NCBI RefSeq assembly: GCF_000186865.1
Contig: NW_008705566.1
Location: forward strand, 1,667,699-1,731,698
Source of the DNA: Aureococcus anophagefferens
Taxonomy: Eukaryota > Sar > Pelagophyceae > Pelagomonadales > Pelagomonadaceae
Length of the DNA: 64,000 nt
Direction: 5' to 3'
Of the stretch, positions 45,066 to 53,479 are shown in pieces (position 1 is the first letter of the stretch; every line of letters starts with the position of its first letter). A program made the position numbers and the translations under genes. Below the pieces are notes generated by a model that did not search any database, was not told the DNA's origin, and saw nothing but the letters and a program-made list of their open reading frames with translations.

Positions 45066-45481
45066 CGCCGGCGATCACGGGCACGGCCGCCTCGTCGCCC
45101 CGCGCGAAACCCCGGTCCCTCTTCCCGGCCCGAAACGAGACACGAGAGGCCGCGGAGACGACGTCTCTCGTCGCAGAGCGCCGATGCTCTCCCGACCTCA
45201 CGCTGGCCGCTGTGAGAAACTTGCCAGGGATGGTCCCGGGATCGTCACAAGGGCATGCCGCATGACGATGAAATCCGACCGAGCACCGCGACGAGATCGC
45301 CGCTACTGGGCGCGCCGGGGCGTCCAGCGTCCCTCTAGAGAAGGGCAAATCGTCGGGCGTGACTCGGAGCAGCGCCGCCGGCGAGCTGCCGAGTCGAATG
45401 CTCGCGGCGCAAACACGCCGCTTTTTTAAGTCCGGCATTCCCGGCTACGCCTCCGCTAGAAACAGATATCCGGCCACCGCT
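45066..45481. other. 416-bp intergenic region
   Basis: No gene seen. It lies between the stop of the fibrillin gene and the start of the hypothetical gene, both on the minus strand. A short inverted repeat (ACGAGAG .. CTCTCGT, near 45139-45171) could form a hairpin. GAAATCCGACC near 45268 matches 11 bases of the introner interior, too little to call a copy. Confidence 0.35.
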
Positions 45482-46150
45482 TTAGGTATCAACGACCCGT
45501 TCAAACACGCGGAGCGCGTCGCCGGCGCGGGCTATTCGGAGCGCGTCGTCGAGGAACGTCGTCTCGAAGAGGCCGGCCTCGCCCGCGGCGGAGCGCGGCA
45601 TCGGCAACGAGAAAATCGTCTGGACGTCCTCGCCGGGCCGCGATCCGTCGACGACGACGCCGTCGAGCTCGAGGTCGATCGTCAGCGGCTCCCGCGCCGA
45701 CACGACCGCGGCCGCGTGGCGGAGCCGCAGCGAGCTGCTCGTGCCCGGCGCGAGGAGCGTCCACGCCGAGAGCAGCCCCGCGTTCGGCCGACCGATGGTG
45801 ATCACGTTGTCGCACCTTACCTCGTCGCCCTCCCGCGACCAGTCCTGATACACGTTCGCGCTGCCGAGCGCGGGCTGGTCGCGCATCGTCTGCAGCAGGT
45901 CGGCGCCGCCGCGCGTCGTCGCGACGAGCTCCCAGCGTCCGCAGAGCAAGTCCGCGTCGCGCGGCCACTCGGGCGGCCGTTGGCCGGCAGCCTCGACCGC
46001 CCGCGCGCGCGACTCGAGTCGGCGCGCGCGCACAGCCGAGTTGATGAAGATCGGTCCAGCCTTGGCGTACGCGACGAGGCCCTCGCGCGCGCGGCTCACG
46101 TCCATTGCTGCTGTTGTTGCGAGCGCACAAAGCAGCGGGACGAGCCTCAT
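45482..46150 (-). CDS. Plastid lipid-associated protein / fibrillin family (PAP_fibrillin)
   Basis: 222 residues. A short signal-like start (MRLVPLLCALATTAAMD) is followed by the fibrillin pattern: LCGRWELVATTRGGADLL near the start of the barrel, VYQDWSREGDEVRCDNVI, and the signature end ETTFLDDALRIARAGDALRV. Fibrillins are lipocalin-like proteins of plastoglobules and thylakoids that affect prenylquinone and lipid storage. Plastid targeting is less clear than for the second fibrillin at 50258. The two are divergent relatives, not recent duplicates. Confidence 0.75.
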   Translation of the reverse strand: MRLVPLLCALATTAAMDVSRAREGLVAYAKAGPIFINSAVRARRLESRARAVEAAGQRPPEWPRDADLLCGRWELVATTRGGADLLQTMRDQPALGSANVYQDWSREGDEVRCDNVITIGRPNAGLLSAWTLLAPGTSSSLRLRHAAAVVSAREPLTIDLELDGVVVDGSRPGEDVQTIFSLPMPRSAAGEAGLFETTFLDDALRIARAGDALRVFERVVDT

Positions 46151-46339
46151 TGTGGCGTCTTGCCTGGTCTTGCGGATGCAAGCGGGCAGCGGTCGTCGTC
46201 GTCGACGCTCGGGCTGCCTCAGAGTCGCTGCAACCTGGAGTCAACAACCATTCAACACGGAAAGTTGCCGAGGTCGAGGTCGACTTGACAACGCTGCTGG
46301 TGTGTTTTACCCCCCAGCACGCCTCGCGTGCCCCTCCGC

Positions 46340-47015
46340 TTACGCCCGCAGCCCGCGATCGGCGATGAAGCGGACGATCCTCGCGGCGACGTCGCCGTCG
46401 TAGGACGGGCTCTCGAGCTCGTAGTGGCCGACGCCCTCGAAGACCTCGAGCTCCGCGGCGTCGGGCGCGCGGCGGATCCAGCTCTTCAGCTGCGGCACGC
46501 TCGTGTGCTCGTCCTTGGAGCCGTGGAGGAAGAGCTTCGGCTTCGGCGAGGAAAAGTAAGGCCCGAAATGGCCGCGCCAGAGGACCGAGCAGAGGTAGCC
46601 GCACGTGTAGCCCATCTGCACGGTCCCGACCACAACGTCCTCGGACAGGGACGCCGTCCCGGCGAAGGGCGCCGCGCCCGAGGTGCCGAGGAGCACGACG
46701 TTGCGACCGCCGGCGCCCGCGTAGCGGCACGCGGCGCGGACGTCCTTGACCTCGTCCCAGCCCGTCCACGTCGCGGCGCCCGACGACCGGCCCGCGCCGC
46801 GCGTGTCGACGCAGAGCACGCGCAGGCGCCCGCGGACGACGAGCTCCCGCGCGAGGCCGTCCATCATGCCGCTCGAGCCGCCGAACTTCGTGTGCGGATG
46901 CGACAGCACGACGACGGGCAGCGCCGCGTCCTCGTCGCCGGCGTACCAGCGCGCCGCGAGCGTCTCGCCGTCGGACTCGATCGTCGCGCACGAAGGCGAC
47001 GGCGGACGCGTCCAT
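46340..47015 (-). CDS. Alpha/beta hydrolase, start uncertain
   Basis: The fold is clear: LPVVVLSHPHTKFGGSSG, RLRVLCVDTRGAGRSSG, NVVLLGTSGAAPFAGT (nucleophile elbow G-T-S-G-A, the last Gly replaced), PKLFLHGSKDEHTSVPQL (acid) and FEGVGHYEL (His). The substrate is unknown. The open frame runs on to an ATG at 47167, but that is 5 bp from the divergent start at 47173 and in AT-rich DNA. An ATG at 47015 is more natural but is one base out of frame with the domain, so a missing base or small intron near 46980 may exist. Confidence 0.65.
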
Positions 47016-47172
47016 GGCTCAGCAGAGGCTGCTGCCCATAATACAGCTAGTCTAGCTGGTTTGGGCAGCTTTGCTATTGGTAGGTTGATATATGTCGAAA
47101 TTTCCTTCCTCTTTGTTTGGTTGGCCCATTTTGCGGCGATCGAGAAGTTTCGGCTCTGTCCAAACACACAGC

Positions 47173-48440
47173 ATGCAGCTCCTCGTCGCGCTCTGCCTCG
47201 CCTACGCCAATGCGGCCTACGTGCCCAGCCCGAGCAAGGGCTGCTCCGGCAAGGCCGCGGAGCTGCCCGTGACCGCCGGCGCCGAGCCCCAGCAGCAGAC
47301 CATCACCATCCAGGACGCCTCCCAGAGCCAGGGCAGCATCGACCGCACCTACTACCTCCAGCTGCCCAAGGACTACAACGACTCGCAGCCGGCCATGCTC
47401 ATCACGGACCTCCACGGCTACTACGACACGGCCGAGGGCCAGATCGGCGAGAACCGCCTCGCGGAGTACCTCCGGACCGCGGGCGTCAACGCGGTCTTCG
47501 TCGCGCCCGAGGGCTCCAACGACGGCGGCGCGTCCGAGTCCTGGAACGTCGACGGCAACGGCCTGAACACGGCGGCGGGCCCGCTCGGCGACATCTGCGA
47601 GACGGACCGCTCGTTCTGGAGCAAGTACAAGTGCTACGACAGCTGCACCGCGGGCGACAACGGCTGCGACGCGGCCAAGGGCTGCAACAGCGCGTCCTGC
47701 ATGGACGACAAGGGCTTCCTCACGCAGCTCCTGGACCACCTCCAGGACACCTACTGCCTCGACGTCCGCCACAACCACTACACGTCCATCTCCACGGGGT
47801 CGCTCATGGTCATGTCTCTGGTGAAGGCCATCCCCGACCGCGTCGCGTCCATGGTGCCCGTCGCCGGCAGCGTCGAGCGACAGGAGTGTTTTTTCGCGTG
47901 AATTTCCCCTGAAGATGTGAAGAAATCCGACCCCGGTAGGTCGCCGGGTCCCACTTTTTGGGCTTCAACAAGAACCCGGAGACGAAGTCGCCCGTGGCCT
48001 ACATGGATATCCACGGCGTCCAGGACAACACGGTCCCCGCGAACGTGACGAACGGCTTCCACCCGAAGAAGCAGCGCGCCAAGGGCCACTGCGACGAGGA
48101 CGCGTCGGGCTACTGCGCCGGGCCCGACGGCTCGGCCGTGTCCAACGACGGCTTCTTCTACACCCCCGTGCCCAACATCACGCTGACGTGGGCCGAGAAC
48201 AACGACTGCGACTTCTCGGGCAACGCGCCCTACGCGACGTCCTTCGACGGCGCGGACGCCAAGTGGCAGTTCTCCTGCAGCGCGCCCCACGGGTCCTGCG
48301 GCGGCGCCGACGTCGTCCAGTGCACGGGCGCCTGGGACCACACGTGGGCCTTCTGCCCCTACAACGAGTACCCGTGCGCGAACACGGACTACGCGCAGCT
48401 CGCGGTCGAGTTCATGGCCGCGCACCCGAAGCTCGCCTAG
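47173..48440 (+). CDS. Secreted CE1/PHB-depolymerase-like esterase, one introner
   Basis: Exons 47173-47859 and 47940-48440 (395 residues). Signal peptide MQLLVALCLAYANAAYV. An esterase fold of the LpqC/polyhydroxybutyrate depolymerase kind: PAMLITDLHGYYDTAEGQ, FVAPEGSNDGG, HYTSISTGSLMVMSLV (nucleophile region; the first Gly of GxSxG is Ser), YMDIHGVQDNTVP (acid) and GAWDHTWAFCP (His). Cys-rich loops fit an extracellular protein. Splicing out the 80-nt insert gives MVP-VAGSHFLGF and restores the frame. Confidence 0.82.
47860..47939 (+). mobile_element. Introner-type intron (copy 1)
   Basis: 80-nt intron. The 8-bp sequence GTCGCCGG stands at its 5' end (47860) and again as the first bases of exon 2 (47940), a target-site duplication. 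The insert begins CAGCGTCGAGCGAC, contains a T-run and GTGAAGAAATCCGACC, and ends GGTAG. It is nearly identical to the introner at 55184. Splicing from the GT of the first duplication to the terminal AG removes exactly the insert plus one duplication copy. Confidence 0.9.
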
Positions 48441-48441
48441 G

Positions 48442-48595
48442 CATACCCCGGACGACGACCCGGGCCTCCTCGCCACGACGAGCCCCGCGCCGACCACATC
48501 TTTTTTTGACATACCCCCGACGCCGACCCGGGCCTCCTCGCCACGACGAGCCCCGCGCGGACGTCCGCCCCCCGGGCCTCCCCGACGAGCCCCGC
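48442..48595. repeat. 68-bp imperfect tandem repeat after a stop codon
   Basis: Unit CATACCCC followed by GACCCGGGCCTCCTCGCC and ACGACGAGCCCCGCGC occurs at 48442 and at 48510. A partial third copy (CGGGCCTCCCCGACGAGCCC) follows near 48575. It lies just past the stop of the esterase gene, between two convergent genes. Confidence 0.85.
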
Positions 48596-48612
48596 CCTGA
48601 ATATAAAAATCC

Positions 48613-49371
48613 CTAGCACTTCCCGCACCAGAAGCCGTGGCGCGCGGCGTCCTGGGCGCGGTGCTCCGGGCAGCAGTAGGTCACGTTGCGGCACGTCGCG
48701 CACTCGAACGTCTGCTTGCCGTCCGCGGTGTGCGCGGGGTTGCTGCAGACCGCGCAGTGGACGCGCGTGTTGAAGGGCAGGGGCTCCGGCGCGAGGCCGC
48801 CGTCGCCGGCGCGGAAGCCGTCGGGCGTCTCCGTCGCCGGCGAGACGTCCGCGCCGGCGAGGCGCTCCAGCAGGACCGCCGCGGCGCCCGCGGCCGCGCC
48901 GTCGCCGCGCGCCGCGAGCGCCTCCAGGGCGGCGACGGCGCGCGGCAGCGCCTTCAGGGCGTCGGCGGCGCGCCGCGCCGTCGCGTTCCACTCGTCCTCG
49001 TCGTCCCAGGACGGGTCGGCCTCCGTGATCGCGAGCAGGAACGTGAGCGCGTCGACGTCCCCCGCGCCCGCGTCCGCGGCCGCGACGTCGAGGAGCGTGC
49101 GGCCGTCGGACCGCTTCGCGCCGTACTCGGCGTGCGTGCCCGCGGCGTCGTCGAGCACCTCCTCGAGCACCGTCACCTCGCCGAAGATGATGCTGCAGAC
49201 CGCGCGGCTCGCGAGCACGCGCTTGAGGCTCGAGCCGTGGGCCAAAGCGTGGAGCGCCTCCGGGATGGAGACCTGCGGGATAGTCGCTTTCGTCCTGCGC
49301 CTCCACAGCGTCACGGCGACCGTCGCGGCGATGCTGAGCGCCGCGGCGACGCCGTAGAGGCGGGCGGACAT
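48613..49371 (-). CDS. Membrane-anchored MYND zinc-finger protein
   Basis: 252 residues from the ATG at 49371, which puts a membrane segment (YGVAAALSIAATVAVTLW) at the N-terminus. The middle is Ala-rich with ankyrin-like character (DGRTLLDVAAADAGAGD). The last 45 residues are a MYND finger: CAVCSNPAH, FECATCRNVTYCCPEHRAQD, ARHGFWCGKC, with the spacing C-x2-C ... C-x2-C-x4-YC-x3-H ... H-x3-C. MYND domains bind proline-rich peptides. An endomembrane or mitochondrial adaptor is possible. Confidence 0.8.
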   Translation of the reverse strand: MSARLYGVAAALSIAATVAVTLWRRRTKATIPQVSIPEALHALAHGSSLKRVLASRAVCSIIFGEVTVLEEVLDDAAGTHAEYGAKRSDGRTLLDVAAADAGAGDVDALTFLLAITEADPSWDDEDEWNATARRAADALKALPRAVAALEALAARGDGAAAGAAAVLLERLAGADVSPATETPDGFRAGDGGLAPEPLPFNTRVHCAVCSNPAHTADGKQTFECATCRNVTYCCPEHRAQDAARHGFWCGKC

Positions 49372-49605
49372 GCTGCCAACCGCTGGACTGATCTCCGTCT
49401 GCTGTGGAGGAATCGCCGACTTCAGCATCCGCTTCACCTGGCGAACTTGCAACTCCTCTCACGCGTCTGGCCGGCCTGGGCCGCTTTTGGCGGCGTCTGC
49501 GCGGCCACCAGATCCAGTCGTCGCCGTCGCCGCCGTCGACAAAACTGAAACCACCGGATCTCGTGATCGCGTCGTCGGCGGCCTCCCCGTAAACAGTCCA
49601 GCAAC

Positions 49606-50244
49606 ATGGCCGGCCGCGGGCGCGGCCGCGGGCGCGGCGGCCGCGGCCCGGCGGGCGAGCTCCTGCGCGACATGGGCGAGGACCTGGGCCTCGCGTCCAT
49701 CCACCCCGACGGCGGCGAGGACGACGGCTGGCCGCCCCTGAGCCTGCCGACGGCGCGGCCCATCAGCGACGCGGAGCGCGAGCAGATCGGCGTCTTCCGG
49801 CGGCTCACGCGGCGCGCGCGGGGCTCCGTGGGCTTCCGGCTCCTCAAAAAGGCCGCGCTCGCGTCGACGGGCCTCTCGGACGACGGCCCGCCGGCGGCCG
49901 CGGGCGCGCCCGTCGAAGTCCAGGACCTCGTCGAGTCGCTCGCGTTGCCGCGGTCGTCGCTGAAGCACTGCATCCCCGAGGAGCTGCTCCGCGCGCCGCG
50001 CGAGCGGCCGCGCCCCGCCGACGACGCCCCGCGCCCGGCGAAGCGGCCGCGCGCGGCCAGCGACGTCGCCGCGCTCGCGGAGCGCCTCGTGACGTCCGAG
50101 GAGAAGGAGGAGGGCAAGGACGACGACGAGGAGGCCGCCGTCGAGGAGGACGTCGAGGAGGACGAGCCCGACGACTACATGCGCGACTACTACGACGAGG
50201 ACAACGACGCGCTCGAGGGCGACGACAACGAGCCCGTGTTTTAA
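49606..50244 (+). CDS. RNA polymerase III subunit RPC7/RPC31-like
   Basis: 212 residues. Pol III subunit RPC7 (POLR3G; yeast Rpc31) is recognised from its layout: a Gly/Arg start (MAGRGRGRGRGGRG), LPTARPISDAEREQIGVFRR, VQDLVESLALPRSSLKHCIP, a basic patch (AKRPRA), and the highly acidic end DEPDDYMRDYYDEDNDALEG then DDNEPVF, typical of the family. It would act in the subcomplex that helps Pol III recognise promoters such as that of the tRNA gene here. The match is by pattern, so moderate confidence. Confidence 0.7.
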   Translation: MAGRGRGRGRGGRGPAGELLRDMGEDLGLASIHPDGGEDDGWPPLSLPTARPISDAEREQIGVFRRLTRRARGSVGFRLLKKAALASTGLSDDGPPAAAGAPVEVQDLVESLALPRSSLKHCIPEELLRAPRERPRPADDAPRPAKRPRAASDVAALAERLVTSEEKEEGKDDDEEAAVEEDVEEDEPDDYMRDYYDEDNDALEGDDNEPVF

Positions 50245-50257
50245 TTCGCAGAGACCC

Positions 50258-50998
50258 TTACACCTTCGACGTGCCGTCGCGCACGAGCACGAAGATGTTG
50301 CCCTTGTCGCCGCGGGAGATGCGCAGCTCCGGGTCGAGGTACGTCGTCTCGAGGACGCCGCGCGCGGATTTCGGCGCGGGGATCTTCAGCCAACCGATGC
50401 CGAAGCGCTTGAACTGGACGTCGACCGTGCGGCCGTCGCCCCGGGGCTCGAGCGTCGCCTTGACGGAGTTGCGCAGGAGGCCGCCGAGGACCCACTCCTC
50501 GTTGTACGCCGCGAGCGTGGCCGCGTTCACGTGCTGCAGGATGCGGGGCCGCGGCCGGAAGAGGCGCATGCGGTTCGTGCCGAGGATGGAGTCCGACGTC
50601 GTGTAGATGAGGCGCCAGCGCGCGTTGAGGTCCGGCGAGGCCAGCGGCTCCGGCGTCGGGTTGCTCGCCTCGAGCGCCTCGACGTGCGACAGCACGACGC
50701 CGCGGCGCTTCAGGTCGCGGCCCATGTCCGCCTCCTCGCACTCCTGGACGAGGCGCCCGCGCGGGTTGCCCGTGTCGCGGAGGCCGCCCTCGACGACGAG
50801 GCACCCCAGGCCCTCGCGCTGGGCCCGGAACTTGGGGTCGCCGGCGAGCACGTCGCAGAGCTCGTCGTCCGGCAGCGCGACGGCGTCGCCGACGACTTCG
50901 TCGGTGGCGGCGCGCAACCGGACGGCGCGGCGCGGCGACGGCGCGTGCCACGCCGAGCCGACCGTGGCGAGAGCTACCAGGATCGCGCAACGAGCCAT
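50258..50998 (-). CDS. Plastid fibrillin (PAP_fibrillin family)
   Basis: 246 residues from the ATG at 50998. The presequence MARCAILVALATVGSAWHAP has a signal peptide ending at an A-W step, the stramenopile plastid motif. The fibrillin domain is clear: DLNARWRLIYTTSDSILGTN, VNAATLAAYNEEWVLGG, RTVDVQFKRFGIGWLKIPAP and the C-terminal signature LETTYLDPELRISRGDKGN, IFVLVRD. These proteins stabilise plastoglobules and thylakoid membranes. Only 13 bp separate its stop from that of the convergent RPC7-like gene. Confidence 0.88.
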   Translation of the reverse strand: MARCAILVALATVGSAWHAPSPRRAVRLRAATDEVVGDAVALPDDELCDVLAGDPKFRAQREGLGCLVVEGGLRDTGNPRGRLVQECEEADMGRDLKRRGVVLSHVEALEASNPTPEPLASPDLNARWRLIYTTSDSILGTNRMRLFRPRPRILQHVNAATLAAYNEEWVLGGLLRNSVKATLEPRGDGRTVDVQFKRFGIGWLKIPAPKSARGVLETTYLDPELRISRGDKGNIFVLVRDGTSKV

Positions 50999-51140
50999 TG
51001 CTGACTCGGAGATGGCTCGGGTTTGTTGATGTTGACGCTGAGTTGACGCCAACTTACTTGCCAACTTGTGCCCCGCCAGCGGCGGCTGCGCGCGGAAGGT
51101 AGGAAAGAAAACAGGCAGACTTCGAATTAGGCGCGCGCGC

Positions 51141-53254
51141 TCACTGGACGTCGAGCGCGGAGAAGAGCACCGCGGGCCGTTTCGACTTGGGCAGCTTCGA
51201 GTTGAACATGAGGGAGTCCGTGCCGCCGTTGAGCTCGAGGTCCATCCAGAGGGCCTCGTCGAGCTTCTTCCGCGGCGAGATGGTGATGCCGCAGAACGAG
51301 GCGATGGACCCGCTCGGCGACTTGACGCGCGGCTTCCGCGAGATGGGGCTCGGCGCGTTCGGCGCCTTGATGGGCGCGAGCACCTTGCGCGCGCCGGCCC
51401 GCGGGTCGCCGTCCTCGGGGCTCGACGGCCGCGACCGCCGCTCCCCGGGGCTCGACGGCCGCGACCGCTTCTTGCGGCCCGCGCTGCTCGGCTTCTTGGG
51501 GACCCTGCCCGGTGGCTTCGCGGGCGCGTCCTTGATGAGGCGCGCGCCGAAGCTCGAGAGCCGCTCCTCGGCGGCGCGCTTCTCGCGGCGGCGCTGCGCG
51601 TAGACCCGGCCGTAGGCCTGGATGACGAGCGCGGCGCGCTTCCGGCGGAGCGCGTGCCACAGGTCCGCGGCCTTGAAGAGGTCGAGCGCCGTGTACATGG
51701 CCAGGTCCGGGTCGACGAGGCGCTTGAAGCGCGGCGCGACGAGCGCCCGGTCGACGGCCTGGGAGATGCGCGCCTTGACGGCGTCGGACTGGCGGAGCGC
51801 CGGCGGCATGGCCTGCCAGAGCGCCGCGCGCATCTTCGCCGCGGGCACGGGCGCGGCGTCGCCGTCGACGCCCGCGAGGAGCTCGTTCGCCTCGCGCTCC
51901 GTGTAGAGCGCGGCGAGCACCTTCAGGACGTACTCGTGGAAGAGGCGGCCGTTGAAGGTGTCGACGCCGATACCGACCATCTCCGCGAAGACCGCGATGC
52001 GCGGCGACAGCGGGAGCCCCTCGGCGTCCGTCTCCCTCAACAGCGCGTCGACGGAGTTGAGGAAGATCTTCAGGTACGCGAGGGCGCGCTCCGTCGAGCC
52101 GCTCATGCCCTTGAAGTAGCGCAGGCAGAACGCGTCGAAGCGCAGCGCCTGGTCGCCGGCCTTGGTCATGGACCGCGCGTTCGCGGCGAGCATGTGGATC
52201 TGCTTCGCGTAAATTTTCCCGACGATGCCGTTCGTCTTGTTCGCCGTCAGCAGGATGGAGATGTTGCGCCGGCGGTACTGCGCCTGGATGCGCGTCGCCA
52301 TGCGGTTGTCCTTGCGCGTGAGCCAGTGGCGCTGGATGAAGACCGCGGCGCCGAAGCGCTTCGTCAGGTCCTGGCCCTCGCCGCGGCGCCGCCGCGCCTC
52401 CGCGCGCGCGCGCTCGTCGCCGCCGACGGCGAAGTACTCGTCGAAGGTCACGCGCTCCTTGTCGCGCCAGTAGAGCGTGCCGTCGAAGCGGCTCAGCGTC
52501 GTCGCCAGGATGAGCCGCTCGATGAGCGCGACGTACTCGGGCACCTCCGCCGTCTCCGTCCAGATGTCGCAGAGCTCCACATGGAGTGCACGAACTGCTC
52601 GTAGAGCAGGAACTGTTTCGCGCCGGCGTCGCTGCTCCAGTCGGCCTCGGCGGCGCGCTCGGCGTTGCCCGGGTCCGCGTGGACGACGCGGTTGAAGCGG
52701 CCGATCATCTCCTTGTACGCGCCCTTGCGGAGCTGGATGCCGTCGTGCGACACGAGGGCCCAGAGCGTCTTGCAGGGCTTCTGGAACTGGGGCGCGCCCT
52801 CGATCTTCAGGCGCTTGGCCATGGTCGCCTCGTCGTAGTGGCTCAGGTCGCCCTGCTTCTCCAGCGGGATGGCCTCGTCGCCGTACTTGTAGTCGCGGAC
52901 GACGCCGCTGATCATGAGGCTCTCGGCCTCGTCGCGCTTCGACTTGACGAAGGACGTGAAGACGCGGGACCGCGCGCCGCGGGCCTTCTGCGCGAGGCGC
53001 CCGACGAAGGAGAAGACGGGCAGCTTCGGCGTCTCCGGGAGGCTCGCCGGCGTCGTGGGCGTGGCGCGCGAGTCGAGCGTGCGGACGCTCGCGAGGCGGA
53101 AGCTCGACTCGACGCCGTCGAGCTCCTCGAAGAAGCCGCTGCGCTGCTTGCTGAGCCGCTCGTAGAGCATGGGCGACAGCTTCTGGTATGGCACACCCAT
53201 CTCGCGGAGCATCTCGGCGTAGTCGTCCTCCGTGTTGATCTGCTTCGTGGACAT
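51141..53254 (-). CDS. IQ-motif protein of unknown function, apparent frameshift
   Basis: About 704 residues if one base is supplied. The N-terminal part starts at 53254 (MSTKQINTEDDYAEMLREMG) and runs in one frame to YEQFVHSMW near 52577; homologous-looking sequence then continues one frame over as ELCDIWTETAEVPEYV. A missing G in a GG/GGG run explains this exactly. IQ motifs (FIQRHWLTRKDNRMATRIQA and ALVIQAYGRVYAQRRREKR) suggest calmodulin binding. The C-terminal tail is basic and Ser/Pro-rich with a twofold repeat RSRPSSPG/RSRPSSPE. No catalytic domain recognised; a cytoskeletal or flagellar role is possible. Confidence 0.7.
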
Positions 53255-53479
53255 GGCGGCGGTGGTGTGTGTCGCGAGGGAAGGCTCGAGGTTGCTGGGT
53301 GAGTCCGCGAGGGTGGCGGACTTGCTGGTGTTCGCGTCTGGAACTGTGCGATTGCTTTGGTTCTGGGGCTCTCCATTGGGAAAGCGCGGATTGCGTCGAA
53401 ATGGGCGGCCCGGGAAATCCTGGAAACTCTCCTTGTGAGTGCAACAACCGCTATTCAACTTAGCGATTACACGTGCACG
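53255..53479. promoter_or_regulatory. Divergent promoter region (225 bp)
   Basis: It lies between the divergent starts at 53254 and 53480 and is AT-richer than the flanks. ATTCAACTTAGCG near 53454 is a half-match to the TTGAA/TTCAA motif seen upstream of other genes. Confidence 0.35.

Noticed and set aside
45264..45290. Possible fourth introner copy in the intergenic region
   Set aside because: Only about 11 bases match the introner interior, with neither end sequence nor duplication.
47890..47930. The UGA codons in the esterase gap as selenocysteine codons
   Set aside because: The gap is an insert with target-site duplication, near identical to one in another gene, and splicing restores the frame.
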